A stretch of DNA of 64,000 bases from Ottelia alismoides (Eukaryota > Streptophyta > Magnoliopsida > Alismatales > Hydrocharitaceae). The stretch spans positions 310,001 through 374,000 of the forward strand of contig JAZKJV010000681.1 of the NCBI GenBank assembly GCA_037367405.1. Direction: 5' to 3'. The position numbers and the translations under genes are program-made. Below the pieces are notes generated by a model that made no database searches, was not told where the DNA came from, and was given only the letters and a program-made list of their open reading frames with translations. Shown one piece after another: positions 10,600-22,847 of the stretch; position 1 is the stretch's first letter, and each line of letters begins with the position of its first letter.

Positions 10600-11634
10600 G
10601 TGCACTTAGCGGATGGAGAGGGGGAAGGTAATCCTGGTGAGGTGCCAGGAGAGGAAATATCTTTGGAGGAGAGGGTCAAGCAAGAGAGGGCTACCACCAA
10701 CGAGAGCCTTGAGGAGAGGAGGGACCCAGAGAGGTAGGCGGATGTTGACATTTCCCAATGGAAAAAAATGAATGATGATTATGAAAAAAAGGACTTTGTT
10801 AAAAAATAGTGGACTATTCCCAATGGGAAAAAATGAATGATGATAGGGAAAAAAAGAGGAGAAAAAAGGGGACATATTTTGATGAAATTTGTATGTCCGA
10901 CATGGATATGGGATAGAGGGGTTGTCTGCTAACACCTCCTTTTTTTGTATGAGATGCACATATGTGGTCATTTACTTAATAGGTCCACATACTCTTGATT
11001 TGGGTCCAGGGTCTTATTGAGGAACATGTATGTCAAAGACCCATGCTAGAGGCTCGATATGGAGAGATTCACAGGGACTCCATAGTAGAAATCTCATTCT
11101 CTGAGTCAGTGCGGGATGGGTCCAGTTTGAGGTTCTCATTGAGAGAGACCCCATTGCAGCGGCTTCACAATAGAAGCCCTTCGAGAGATTCTTTTTCTGT
11201 CTTGCATATTCAAAAGCCTAACATCAGTAACATACTTCCACAGATAACAAGATCGAGACGATGCAGTTGAAAGTTTTAGAGTTGTATTTGATATTTGTTC
11301 TTGACTAGTGTATTTTGAGTTTCATATTATCCAATTTGGACATTTCATGCTCCAGGTTGAGGGGGAATGTTGACATATTTGTAATCAGGCTTCTATGTGG
11401 AGAGTTGTTTAATCTCACATTGTACGGGGTTGGACTTGGTTGAGTAGATGGAGCAATAAATAAAGCCTCACACCCCATATACTTCATTGTGAGATTATAA
11501 TAGAATACCTAGCCTTTAAAGACTTTCTATTGAGATTTCAACACACTCCTTAAGAAGTACAGTTCCACGTTAATCCATATTCTCGTTCTTGCTTCTTTCT
11601 TGATTATGCATTCTATTCTATATATATTTCAACA
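10600..11634 (+). mobile_element. Older, 5'-truncated relative of the N family
   Basis: An A/G-rich block at about 10740-10880 resembles the N interiors. The stretch from 11050 holds GGGACTCCATAGTAGAAATCTC and TCTCATTCTCTGAG, matching the conserved N 3' module. A tract at about 11350-11367 (CCAGGTTGAGGGGGAA) precedes a 267-bp LTR at 11368-11634, running TGTTGACATATTTG to TTTCAACA, which is diverged from the N1 LTR. No 5' LTR was found, so the left boundary is approximate. Confidence 0.65.
11368..11634 (+). repeat. LTR of the older N-family relative (267 bp)
   Basis: It has TG...CA ends, a polypurine tract upstream, and the family phrase TTAAGAAGTACAGTTCCACGTTAA near its 3' end. That phrase matches GGAGTAGGGTTCCACGTTAA of the N1 LTR. 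Confidence 0.7.
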
Positions 11635-11639
11635 GAGCC

Positions 11640-12590
11640 AACTTGTTCTGTTCATGTCATCATTTGTTAATAAAGGCAACAAATCCAAAAACACATAGAG
11701 GAATAAAAAAGAGATCCATGTTAAGAAAAATAATGGAGTAAGGAGTTTATTCTTGGATAGTTGGATAAGAGGGCATACGAATGATAATATAGCAAGAAAT
11801 AATAATCGCATCGCATTCTCAAGTTAAAAGAGCACCGCTATGCACAGGGATTGTGCGAGCAATATCAACAATGTGCACGTGTTTCCTCCCAGTCGTGCCA
11901 TTCTGTTAAGAGGTATAAGGACAACACAATTGATGGATGATGCCAGGACTCTAAAAGAAAGCGAGCAGAGAAGCAATACAAAACTCAAGAGTTTTATTAG
12001 CTCTCACAATTATATTACAAGAAAACAAATGATTCCATATTTCCTTGACAAAATTTAGCAAAAACATGTCCCACTTCATACTTAGTTTTCAACATGAAAC
12101 CCTAAGAAATAAAAGAAAAGCCTACAAGAATGTTCAAACAAAAATGATATATTTAATGGTCAAGAACACGGCTCCAAACCCACACATCTAAATTAAAGAA
12201 GCTCAAATTAATTACTCAAACTAAAGACACCATGCTAAGGGAAGGAGTTGGATGACGCTTCCCCAAGGTTGCAAGACGCGCATTGAAACTATGATAGGGA
12301 GATGGCGCTGAAGAACATATATGAACTTATGAAGTGGGAGATAACTAGAACAAAGACAACATAAACAATAGGATGTAAAATCAGTAGTGGTGGTGGTATA
12401 TCTAACATATGGAAATTGCATCAGGCAATTGATATCCTTGTCTTCATAGTCATATCCAACTCAGCCATGGTCGGTCCCAAGTCCGAGTAAATTGAGGATG
12501 TTTGCACATTAGATAGCCGACAACCAGCAGAAGAGAGACAAATTCCTAAATAGTGTTTTTTTAAGAACGTTATTTATGATTTGTCTCAAA
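11640..12590 (-). pseudogene. Copia pre-integrase/integrase debris
   Basis: On the minus strand, 11855-11945 aligns base by base with the Copia-3 integrase region around NGVAERKH (51775-51865). A C-x2-C-LGK-like zinc motif is visible near 12250-12290. Frames are badly broken. It is identified by comparison with Copia-3 in this window. The limits are approximate. Confidence 0.6.
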
Positions 12591-12698
12591 ATAGTTCGGA
12601 TCAACATGTAATTAAGCAAACAATTAGGTTTCGTTGGGGCATTCTCTACTAACGACATGTTGCATCGTCTAAACGCAATGAGAAGTTGGAAATGACGC

Positions 12699-12859
12699 TA
12701 CACCGCTGCCCGGATGTAGTTCAAAATTTGCAAAGGTCCTCACATGAAGAACGCATGCGAGTAAATAAGCTAGTTCCGCTATATCGCAGCCCAAATGCAA
12801 CCCAAAATTTGCAAAGGTTCTCGCATGATGGACGCATGCGAGTAAAGAATTTAGTCCAA
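12699..12859 (+). repeat. Tandem duplication of about 80 bp in the RTE-A 5' region
   Basis: Two units, 12699-12778 and 12779-12859, share CAAAATTTGCAAAGG and GACGCATGCGAGTAAA-like blocks at a spacing of 81 bp. They lie just before the endonuclease frame and are probably 5' UTR promoter monomers. Confidence 0.75.
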
Positions 12860-13611
12860 AAGAATTTGCAAAGGAAGTTGCGGATAGGTAGTTGGAATAT
12901 TGGCACTTTGACTGACCAATCGATGGAGATTGTAGATATGATGGAAAAAAGGAAGATTCAGATACTATGTCTCCAAGAGACAAATGGGTTGGAGAGAAAG
13001 CTAGTGAGATCAAGAAGACATGCTTTAAACTTTGGTATTCAGGTAAAGATAACGGTGTTGAAGTGGTTATTTATAAGGATTTGAAGGATTGTGTGTTTAA
13101 GGTGCAAAGATTCGAGGATCAAATTATTTTGCTAAAATTGATGCTCGAAGAAGAAATTCAGAATATCATCTCAGTTTATACACCGCAAATTAATTTAGAT
13201 GAAAAGATTAAACAAGCTTTTTGGGAGGATTTGAAAAAGATTATGCAATGAATCCTACAAAGACAGATGATTTGCCTAGGTGGAGATCTTAATGGACATG
13301 TGGGAAAGGATGCTTCGGCATATGTTAGCCTTCATGGAGACCAAGTCTTCGAGGAAAAAGGAAAATGCCATTCTGGATTTTGTAACGGCTTATGATCTTT
13401 TCATAGTAAATACTCTATTCAAGAAGAGAGAGGAACATTTAATTACTTAAAAGAGTGGCACGAGTAGAACACAAATAGATTAATTTGCGTTGAGGAGAAG
13501 AGATCGGTTATGTTGTAAAGAATGCAAAGTAATCACAGGAGAGAGTTTGACAACCTAACATCGCTAGTTAGTCATGTATGTGCAAATAAAAAGCTTGGTA
13601 AAGAAAAGGAG

Positions 13612-14082
13612 TGATGCATCGAAAATTTGCAACGGTGAAAAATAATAATTTGATTGTGGAATAATATTTGGTAGAAATTGGTGGTAGGAGAAGAGAAAGC
13701 ACGTCGGTTGCATGAGATTCGAGAAAGAACCGCGTAGATCGCGTGGAGAGAGAGAAAGGGAGAGATATGAGATACATCTCAATTTTGATTAACTCTTCAA
13801 TTGATGAATAAAACATTGAACTACCATCCCTTTATATAGGAGGGGTGGGTTACAAAAAAAAAAAAAAGATAAAATCAAATAAAATAAAATCATAATTTGG
13901 ACTCTAAATATATCTAACCAACTAACTGCTAAATATAACCGACTAACTAATTTGATTTGAGATCACATGCGATCTTTTTATTTAAAATAAAATTACAACG
14001 GACTCAATAAAACATAAAACTAATTTGACTTTAAATGAACGGATGAAATTTAGACTCTATTTATTTATTTCATGTCGCATCA
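13612..14082 (-). repeat. Solo LTR (471 bp) inserted in RTE-A
   Basis: The ends are TGATGC...GCATCA, with a perfect 5-bp duplication, AGGAG, at 13607-13611 and 14083-14087. In minus sense there is a TATA box, CTCCTATATAAAGGG, about 240 bp in, followed by a CT-rich transcribed region. The RTE reading continues on both sides, so this is a single LTR left by recombination. The parent family was not identified. Confidence 0.85.
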
Positions 14083-14711
14083 AGGAGGGTTTCCAAGATC
14101 ACTAGAACTAGATGGTGGAATCTTCAGATGTGAGAGGCGGTGGGATCTTGTATCCGAAGGGTAGCCAAAGAGATGCTAAGCGAGTCAAAGATATGAGCTC
14201 CAGGCCAAAAGAAGGCTTGGTGGTGGAGTGGAGGGGTGCAAGAGAAGCTCAAAATTAAAAGAGCATGCTTTAAAGCTATGTCTAAGGATAGAGCAGAGGA
14301 AATTGTCACAAAGTACAAAATAGCGAAGAAGGCTGTAAGCGAAGCTAAGTCAAAAGCTCATGAAGTTATGTACAAAAATCTCGATTCTAAGGAGGGTAGA
14401 AGGATATATTCAGGTTGGCCAAAGTAAGAGGAAAAAAGATCAAAGACCTTTCTCAAGTGAGATGCATTAAAGATGAGAAAGGTCATGTGCTTGTTACTCA
14501 GAAGGATATAGAGACTAGACGGAAGCAATATTTCCATAAGCTTTTTATTAGGAAAGGAAATAGAAAGGTTACTTTGGGAGATCTAGCTAGTAGTGAAAGT
14601 TACTTGAATCGTGCAATCTATAGACGAATACAAAGAATGGAAGTAGAGGAGGTTTTGAAGGTTATGAGACCTGAGAAAGTGTAGGCAAGGAAGGCCGTAT
14701 CGATATCAATA

Positions 14712-15031
14712 TGAGAGATATGAGATAAATCTCAATTTTGATGAACTCTTCAATTAAACGAATAAAACATTCGACTGCCATCCCTTTATATAGGAGGGGT
14801 GGGTTACAAAAAATAGAAAAGGGATAACATAAAATAAAATCCTAATTTGGACTCTAAATATCTCTAACCAACTAACTACTAAATATAACCGACTAACTAA
14901 TTTAATTTGAGATCACATGCGATCTCTTTATTTAAAATAAAATTGCAATAGACTCAATAAAACGTAAAATTAATTTGATTCTAATTAATGTACGAAATTT
15001 AGATCCTATTTATTTATTTCATGCTGCATCA
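14712..15031 (-). repeat. Partial second copy of the same LTR
   Basis: It matches 13750-14082 through ACTCTAAATAT, CCGACTAACTAATTT and TATTTATTTCATG. It lacks the roughly 150 bp that form the U5 side. It separates RTE-A from the L1 fragment L1-B. No target duplication could be assigned. Confidence 0.75.
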
Positions 15032-15039
15032 AAGTGGAT

Positions 15040-16565
15040 CGCTCGTATCTGGGGGGATTATGGTAGTTTGGTTTGCATTCTGACTCGAAAAATTAATGGG
15101 CCAAGTTCTTCTTTTTCAGGCCCCGGGGAACTTGGGCGTGTTTCAGTCTCCTACTTTTGGAGAGGGATCTGTGGCGTGGTGCAGGAGATACACCCTTTAT
15201 TGAGAACGATAGTAGGGGATGGGACTTGTTTTAGGTTCTGAGATGATGATTGGAGTGAGGGTGGGGTACTTGATGTGAGATTCCTGTGTTTAATGGCATT
15301 GCCACTTGATCTGGATTGCTCTTTGCGGATGTTTGGGATGGACATTCTTTTTTCCCTCATTTTATGTCTGAGCTCTCTAATCAGAGAATGGGGGAGCTTT
15401 CGGTGATGCTAGAGGAGTTGGATAGCATGGACAGGCCCATTGTGGGGCATGATTGGTAAAGTTGGTGTGATGGAACATTTTCTATAGGGAAGGCATACAT
15501 GGCTTTGAAAGATCCAATGACATTTGACCCTGAGGGGTGCGTAGAGGACTGTAAAAGGATCCGGAAGTAGAAAATTCCCATACGTGTGAATGTCTTTACA
15601 TAGATGTTCAGGAGGGGAAGATTGTTAACCGATAATAGATTTGCACAGTTAGTTCATGAAGCTGGTCCTGCCTGCTCCCGTTGTCAGAAGATATCAGGGA
15701 TGTGAAACACCACTTCATCAAATGTAGGAGCTCCTTGGAGGCTTGAGATGTATTTTCGAATCCATGGGTGGCTACTGATGGTGTTTCTAGATTCTGGGAC
15801 TCCATTGGTATGGACTGGCATGTTACAAAGGATCAAACGAGATGTGTGGCAATGACTTGGGCTTTATAGTCAGCAAGAAACGAGGTGGAGTTTCGAAAAG
15901 ACCGTTTTTATGATAAAAAACATTGTGACATACATTGTTGTAAAAGTCGGCCGACTAATCGGTCCGACTAGTCGAGTCGGGGGGTAGCCGACTCGACTAG
16001 GCCTAGTCAGCCATTAGTCGGTCAACCCAACTAATCGGGCCGACTACTCGGTCGACTTTACATAGAGGTTTTTTATCTTTTTTATTTTTTTGCTTTTTTT
16101 TAAAATCAAACCTATTCTAATATGCTTAATGTTATATTTAAAGTTAATTACTCCTTTTGTTTCATTATAATAGTATAGAAAATGTTCAAATCTATGCAAA
16201 TATATAAGAATATATGTATAAAAAATGATTTATATTGCAAATATATAAGAATATATGTATATAAATTGATTTATATATTAAAAATAAATAAAAAATTCAA
16301 AACCGACTAATGGCCGACTAAACCCGATTAGTCGTCCGACTGTCGATTAATCCTTAGTCAGTAACCCCACCGACCGAGTACTGACTACCGATTTCTGCAA
16401 CCTTGGTGGCACATGCTAAGGCACTAGCTGAGAGTTGGAGCTTGTAATTTTTTGATTTTTTTACCTGTAATATGCATGTACAATTTTTGGTGATTAAATG
16501 GTGAAGTTTTTGGGAACACACATATATGGTGGAGGCCCTTTTTTTCCTTCAAAAAATTAAGATCT
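15040..16565 (+). pseudogene. L1-B: 5'-truncated L1 LINE, zf-RVT region and 3' end
   Basis: The translation reads WIARIWGDYGSLVC, FSGPGELGRVS, YFWRGICGVVQEI, VGDGTCFRF and DDDWSEGG. This is the region after the reverse transcriptase in plant L1 ORF2 that leads into the zf-RVT zinc-binding domain. It has many stops. A hAT element (15933-16405) interrupts it near the end, and the L1 tail resumes as GGCACATGCTAAGGC and ends near 16560 in CTTCAAAAAA. Confidence 0.85.
15933..16405. mobile_element. Non-autonomous hAT element, CGACTAGTCGG type (473 bp)
   Basis: The ends CATTGTTGTAAAAGTCGG and (complemented) CAAGGTTGCAGAAATCGG form an imperfect terminal inverted repeat. The 8-bp target duplication is GTGACATA/GTGGCACA (6 of 8). 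Subterminal regions on both sides are packed with the palindromic unit CCGACTAGTCGG and variants. The centre is AT-rich. There is no transposase frame. It is inserted in L1-B. Confidence 0.85.
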
Positions 16566-16790
16566 CTTCGAATAATCTCCTTCCAACACTTCTTAGGCCT
16601 TTCTCACCCTCTCTTAACAGATTCAACATCCCAAGTCTCACATCTTCGAACCGGTGCATCCCCCGATCTTCTTTGTAAATGGCCAAACCACCATACGCGG
16701 TTCTCTCTCATCTTATCCTATATTGGAGCTACTCCAACTTTCCTTCTGATTATGTTGCAAAATAGATCCTAAGCATCTAAAAGAATCTTT
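16566..16790 (-). pseudogene. RTE 3' fragment (RTE-B)
   Basis: It aligns with the 3' part of RTE-C (19670-19860 and 20095-20165) through CCAACACTTCTT, ACCCTCTCTTAAC and GCAAAATAGATCC. An internal deletion has joined the two parts. A likely continuation lies at 19440-19552, on the other side of L1-C. Confidence 0.75.
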
Positions 16791-16794
16791 CTTT

Positions 16795-19220
16795 TGAATA
16801 TTTTTCTTGAAATAAAAAAGGGGAAACACCCTATGGTGTTTGGCCCATATATATTAAAAGGAAAGCTTACAAAAGCAAGACTCTAAAAGAGTCTTTGCAT
16901 AGAAAAATACACTCTCACATAAAACCAATCACCAATATTGTACCATTTCTAGCCAACCAAATGGCCATAGTGTAGCAATTAATCACTGAAGATCTTCATG
17001 GGGGCGTAACTTTGCCGCATTAATTGAATCCCAGAAAGTCTAAAGTATCTAACATTCATCCAGAAAAGTCCAGGATCCCATCAAATGGAGCGAGTACAAT
17101 CGCAATGGAAGACATATGATCAATGGATTCTTGCGTCATGTTGCAAAGAGGACAAAGATTAGACACACCAGCAAATAGTATGAAACAACGATCCCTATTT
17201 ATTATTTGTCTCCTACGAAATAGCCATGAGAAGATGCAAATTCTGCTTTGTACTTTCCACTCCCAAATGGATTTGCAGTCACGGACCAGAACATCAAAAG
17301 AGGATGGGGGTTTGTCAACGGACTTGTAGGCCTGCCTTACCAGAAATTCTCCATCCCTCCATTTCCTGTAATCTCTACCCCCTGATGGACCCTGTATTTG
17401 GCTAAGAGAATCCAGAAGACACATAAACCATCCATATGTTGATCTGAAAAATCTAAGCGGAAAGAGGGCATCTAAACTCCATCATCCCAACACTCCTTCA
17501 CCCTAGCATCCGATGAGGAAGACTTGGTGAAGAGATGGGGGAATCTAGAGGCAAGTGTACTTGTGTCCATCAATTGCCAGTCCAAAAAGCGAAAAATGCT
17601 CCATCACACACAGACGCTGGGAAAAGATCACGAAATTATGGCATCGCATAACGAATGACTTCCAAAAAGTTGAACAATATGCAGAAGGACTGTGAGCCAC
17701 ACCCTCTCGTACTTGGACATCATAAATTTCCGAATAATTCTGCAACAAAGGTCCTTACCACTCCCCTAAATTATGGCAACCCACTTCAACATAAACGCAT
17801 TATTTATTGATTCTAGGCGAGATATGCGCAAGCCACCAAGCGACTTGGGGAGAGCAACAGTTTCCTAGCCAACCAGATGGATGCCCCTCTCGTTTTGGAC
17901 AGAGTTGGACCAAAAATCTCCTTATAATTGTTTCAATGCGCCCACGAACTCTACCTAGCATAAGGCAGGAATACATGAAGAAAATCAAAATTGCAGAAAG
18001 AACCTCCTTCAGAAGCACCAATCGTCCACCTCTTGATAGCATAGTCCCCTTCCAACCTGCAAGTTGTGCCTCCATCTTCTCAATGATTGGGAGCCGGTTA
18101 GAAATTTTGAGCTTGCCACAAGTTAGGGAGCTCCCTAGATAGCGAATAGGAAGAGTACCATAGGTCGTGCCCAACTCCAAGCTGCAAGCATGTGATTCTT
18201 CATCCAAAACCCCAAAAGGGATACACATAGATTTGTTGCGATCAAGAATCAGTCCAGAGAGTTCCCCGAAAATCTCTAGAGTATGTGCCATGCCCCTTGC
18301 GTCTTTCCTACCACCCACAATAAAGAATATAGTGTCATACACGTATTGAAGTAGAGGCAACAAATTGTCCCCGATGGAGTACCCACTAGTGATCTCCTGG
18401 TCTATCACCTGATGCACCATGCAAGAAAACACATCCAACCTAATGACGAAGAGCAAGGGGAAAGAGAGCAGCTTTTCTGCACACCCTGTTGCGATTGGAA
18501 AAAACCTCCTTTCGGGTGTCCATTCACAATTAGTGAGAAAGAAGCTGAGGTAATGTATCTTTTCACCCAAGTGATCCAAACATTTGTGAAGCCACGATGT
18601 GCTAAGGCAGACCAAAAGAAGCACCAATCTAAAGTATCATATGCTTTGGAGAAGTCCGCCTTCCAAAGAACACCTTTTCTGTGCCATCTTTTCCAATCTA
18701 TTACAAATTCTGTTGCCATAACCAAACTATCGTCAATCTGCCTTCGGGGGATGAAAGCATAATGATGTGGTCCACCACAACGCTGAGTCTATTTGCTAAG
18801 ACTTTCGCAACGATCAGGTAAATGGCATTGGAAAGAGCAATATGGCGAAAATCTTCCACACGTTCCGAGCCCTCCCTTTTTGGGAGGAGGCAGATGAGGG
18901 CTTTGTTGACTCTGTCGAACCTCGAATTTCCTGCTACAAATTCCCTGCATGACTTCCACAACCTCATCGCCAACTAGGGTCTAAAATTCTTTAAAAAAGA
19001 AAACTGAAAAATCATCTGGATATGGTGCTCCATTTGCATTAAGGTTCCAGTCAATAGTCTTTACCTCTTATGTAGTAAAACCCTGTATCAAATGTCTAGC
19101 ATGTTCCTTCTTTCAAAAAAATCTTAGGGTGAACACCATCGAGTGTCTCCCCCTTTCTTGGCTTCAAAAAAAATGTCTAGCATGCTGGCTGGAGACTTAG
19201 GATGCCCCCAGACCAGTCAA
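16795..19220 (-). pseudogene. L1-C: 5'-truncated L1 LINE, RT and zf-RVT
   Basis: In minus sense it reads NLNANGAPYPDDF, LICLLPKREGSERVEDFRHI, VLWKADFSKAYDTLDW and SLIVNGHPKGGFF, then YVYD at the catalytic site (YADD in active L1), GWKGTMLSRGGRLVLLK, and CPLCNMTQESIDHM of the zf-RVT domain near 17110-17150. The missing catalytic aspartate and many frame breaks make it inactive. The 3' end is an A-rich tail near 16795 next to RTE-B, so it probably inserted into RTE-B. A 68-bp micro-L1 is inserted at 19104-19171. Confidence 0.9.
19104..19171 (+). mobile_element. Micro-L1: extremely 5'-truncated L1 insertion (68 bp)
   Basis: It consists of an L1 3' tail (ATCTTAGGGTGAACACC...TCTCCCCCTTTC...) plus poly(A). 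It is flanked by a perfect 13-bp duplication, AATGTCTAGCATG, at 19091-19103 and 19172-19184. The tail matches the ends of other L1 copies here, such as GGGGTGGACACCGTGC near 44740. It lies opposite in strand to its host L1-C. Confidence 0.88.
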
Positions 19221-19439
19221 TCTCAAGATATGTACTCCATACGTCGAGAGAATGCCCTAATGTGCTCCACCAGTGTCACGCCAATGTGTCGATCGCCTTC
19301 TACTCTTATTTCATTCACTATCACAGATCTAATAGAATTCTGACGTCGACGTCTGCATGCAACCTTGTAAGTAGTTGGTATTTGCATTACCTTCTTTGAG
19401 CCATCTATGTCTCGCTCTCTGCCTCCATTCAACTACTAC

Positions 19440-21520
19440 TTATTGTCATCCAACTTGATTACCCTCTGTGTAGCCACTTCTCCAATCTTCACATCAATTA
19501 TTTCACCACTATTTCCATCAAATGTGCACTCCATATATTCCGTCTTAGCACTACAACAACAACAATGCCTTTTTCCACAATAAGTAGGGGGCGGCTACAT
19601 GGATTCTTTGCCTCCATTAAGATCTATCTTGGATCAATCTCGGATTTAGATCCAAAAAGTTAAGATCCCTTCGTATAGTCTCATTCCAACACTTCTTGGG
19701 CCTTCTTCACCCTCTCTTAACCGGCTCAACATCTCAAAACTCGCGTCTCCTAACTAGTGCATCAGTTGACCTCCTTTGCAAATGACCAAACCACCTTAAG
19801 TGATTTTCTCACATCTTATACTCGATCGGACCTACACCAACTTTCCTTATGATTGCATCAATCCAAATCCGATCTTTTCGTCTGTGTCCACACATCCACC
19901 TTAGCATTTTCATTTCTACTACTGCCACTCTTTGCACATGTATATGGTTCACATGCCAACATTCATATCCATACAACATAGCGGGTCTCACGGCTGCTTT
20001 GTAAAACTTTCTTTGATTTTAAAAGGAATTTTCTTATTACATAGAACAATAAAGGATCCTCTCCACTTTAGCCAACCTGCATTTATTCTATTAGTAGCAT
20101 TGCCATCAATTTCCCCATTATATTGCAAAATAGATCCCAAGTATCTAAAAGAATCTCTCTTCTGAATGTTATCACCACCAATCTTCACATTGATTCCTTC
20201 ATCATTGCTTCCATCAAAAGTACACTCCATATAATCAGACTTAGCCCTACTTATACGAAATGCTTTAGTCTCTAATGCATGTCTCTAGACCTCAAGCTTC
20301 TCATTTACTACATCTCTAGTCTCATCAATCAATACAATATCATCAGCGAATAACATATTCCGTCTTAGCCCTATTTATACAAAATCCTTTAGTTTCTATG
20401 GCATGTCTCCAAGCCCCAAGCTTCTTATTTACTCCATCTCTACACACATCAACCAACACAAGGTAAACAATATACACCAAGGTACCTCATCCTAAATGTG
20501 ACTAGATAACTCATCCATGATCAAAGGAAAAAGAATGGACTAAAACGTGAACCTTGGTGTAAACTGATGCTGATGTCAAAATAGTCAGTCTTCCTAACTG
20601 GATCCTTACACAAGATGAAGCCGCATCATACATATCCTTTATAAGGTTGATGTGTTGGACGAATACTTGTCTCTTCTCCAAAACACCCCACAAGATCTCT
20701 CGTGGAACAGAATTATAGGCCTTTTCCGAATTAATAAAAATTATATGAAGGTTCTTCCTTTTAGCTCTATAAATCTCATTGCTTTCCTCAATAGGTGGAT
20801 AGCTTCAATAGTTGAGCGACCTAACATAAATCTAAATTGATTTTATGTTACTTTGGAAACTTGCTTTAGCTTTCTTTCAATCACAAATTCCCAAATTTTA
20901 TAGTATGACTCATCAATTTGATACCTATGTAACTCGAACAATTTTGAATGTCTGTTTTACTCTTGTAAAGAGCCGTCACGATGCTTGTCCTCCATTCTTC
21001 ATACACTTCTTTGATTCACCAAATAACATTAAAGAAGTTTGTGAGCCAAGTCAAGTCATGTTCACCTAGAACTCTCCATACTTCTATTCGAATGTCATCA
21101 AGTCCTACACCTTTCCCAGGTTTCATAACCTTCAAAGCCTCCTCTACTTCATTTCTTTGTATTCATCTATAACACACACGATTCAAGTAACTTTCACTAT
21201 TAGCTAGATTTCCCAAAGTGATCTCATTATTTCCATGCCCAATCAAAAGCCTATGGAAATACTCCTTCCATCTAGTCTTTATATCATTCTGAGTAACAAG
21301 CACATGTCCTTCCTCATCCTTGATGCATCTTACTTGAGAAAGATCTTTTATCTTTCTTTCTCTTGATTTGTTTAACCTAAATATATCATTCTAGCCCAAC
21401 TTAAAGTCAAGTTTTTTGTATAAAACTTCATCGGCTTTTGTCTTAGCTCACTTACAGCCTTTTTTTGCTTCCTTCTTCACTATCTCGTAGTTTGTGAACC
21501 TTGTTAGTATAATAAATATA
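19440..21520 (-). pseudogene. RTE-C and adjoining RTE fragment
   Basis: The main copy (19553-21520) ends on the left with TTGTTGTTGTTG-type repeats in minus sense, the hallmark tail of plant RTE LINEs. Translation shows KMLRWMCGHRRKDRI, RPAMLYGYECWHV, FRYLGSILQYNGEIDG, INLIKDMYDAASSCVR, and upstream DIETRRK-like and NSESYLNRV-like pieces. Frames are broken. The segments at about 20232-20350 and 20355-20460 duplicate each other. The region 19440-19552 matches the RTE segment around MECTFDG and is probably the continuation of RTE-B. Confidence 0.85.
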
Positions 21521-21579
21521 GGGTTAACACACAATCCAACAACTAGACCCTCAGTAAGTTGACTAACATAAAATATATA

Positions 21580-22665
21580 CTTAGTGAAAACCACATGCCA
21601 AAAGAACTAACAAAGATTTGAGGTGTCTTATGATCATGGTGGCAGCATCCATATGAGCATGGTGTGGCTGCCTTATAAAGTGGCTCACTTTGCTTACTGC
21701 AAAGGAGATGTCTGTCCTGGTGATCGTCACATAGGAGCTTTCCAACGATCTCCCCGATCTCCTCTTCGCCATTTTATATGTATCATTATCATAGATCTTC
21801 ATGTTAGTATCCATGGGATTACTGCCAAATCTGCATGTTGCCATCTCAATCTCTAGAAGGAGATCAATAACATACTTCATCTGAGTCGTCACAAGTCACC
21901 ACTGATTTCTAGTAAATTCAAGAAGAAAATATCATAGTTCGCAAAGATCCTTGGTGACAAACTGTTTTCTAAGAAACCCCTTGGCCTTGTTGAACCCTTT
22001 AAATCATCTCCTATAATAATAATGCCGTTAATATGGATTGGAATGGCAATAGTACTTCATGATGTCTTGTGTACAAAGAGCGAGTGATCTGCATTTGATT
22101 TCTTCGAGCCATGCTACTCTATCAGAACTGAGAGCTCCTATAACCATGCTCTAAGACTCTCCTTAAACCACAAATAGCCTTATAAAGTCTGAAACTCCCA
22201 CTCAGTAGCGAACCAAGTGGTTGTATATAGCTTCCTCCTGCAGATCGCCATACAAAAAGCATTCTTGACATCAAGTTGAGAGAGCAATTTTGTACCACAA
22301 CAACAGAAATGAGGATCCGAAGAGTGGAGTGGCATGCTACATGAGAGAAAGTGTCCTGATAGTCTACCCCATATGTCTAAATGAATTCACGTACAACCAG
22401 TCTAGCCCTTGTAGCTATCAACATTGTCCTCTGCTTCATTACCCATTTACCGCCAATGATAGAAACCCCTGTCGGGCAATAACCAAGCTCTATGTGCCTT
22501 ATGATTCGAGTGCATCAATTTCTTCCTCCATAACAAGACACCATTGACTATCGTGCATAACCTCCTGATATATGTGTGGGATCGTAACTGTTGACACTCC
22601 CACCACAAGCTTCCGGAGGCCCTCTAATAAACATCGCAGTGAAATATATCTTGAGAGGGTACGTA
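21580..22665 (-). pseudogene. Copia-4, reverse-transcriptase part
   Basis: In minus sense it gives YPLSRYISL, IYQEVMHDSQWCLVMEEE, CFLYGDLQEEAIY, QFVTKDLCELWYF, VIDLLLEIEMATC, ITRTDISFAVSKVSHFI and PHHAHMDAATMIIRHL, the RT core and its C-terminal side. Stops and frameshifts are frequent. It breaks off near 21590 next to RTE-C without RNase H or a 3' LTR. It is the same element as 26973-29518; the two parts are separated by a MITE carrying Copia-2. Confidence 0.88.
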
Positions 22666-22703
22666 GCACATGTGTCAAGGCCTTAAATATCAGTTTTGGT
22701 TAC

Positions 22704-22847
22704 TGCAGAGATAGTTTATGTTTTGTGTATTGCTTCTCTATTTATTATTTCTTATGTTTTTCTTTTCTAATTTACCCATAGGCCCCTCCTCTATATAAGG
22801 GAGACTAGGGTTCACAAGAATAAACAACTCTTTCATTTTTTCCAACA
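22704..22847 (+). repeat. 5' LTR of Copia-2 (144 bp)
   Basis: It runs TGCAGAGATAGTTTATG to TTTTCCAACA, with TATA in CCTCTATATAAGGGAG. The primer site follows immediately. Confidence 0.9.

Larger units (their letters stand above)
12655..14700 (+). pseudogene. RTE-A: RTE-clade LINE, endonuclease and start of RT
   Basis: The frame near 12885 reads LRIGSWNIGTLTD, followed by CLQET, the APE-type endonuclease start of plant RTE LINEs. It continues, after a frameshift near 12970, through SGKDNGVEVVIYKDLKD and NIISVYTPQINLDEKIKQAF, then GGDLNGHVGKD near 13279. After an LTR insertion at 13612-14082 it resumes with WWWSGGVQEKLK and YKIAKKAVSEAKSKAHE, then QVRCIKDEKGHVLVTQKDIE. It stops near 14700, before the RT catalytic motifs. 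The 5' part holds two tandem units of about 80 bp. Frameshifts and stops make it non-functional. Confidence 0.88.
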
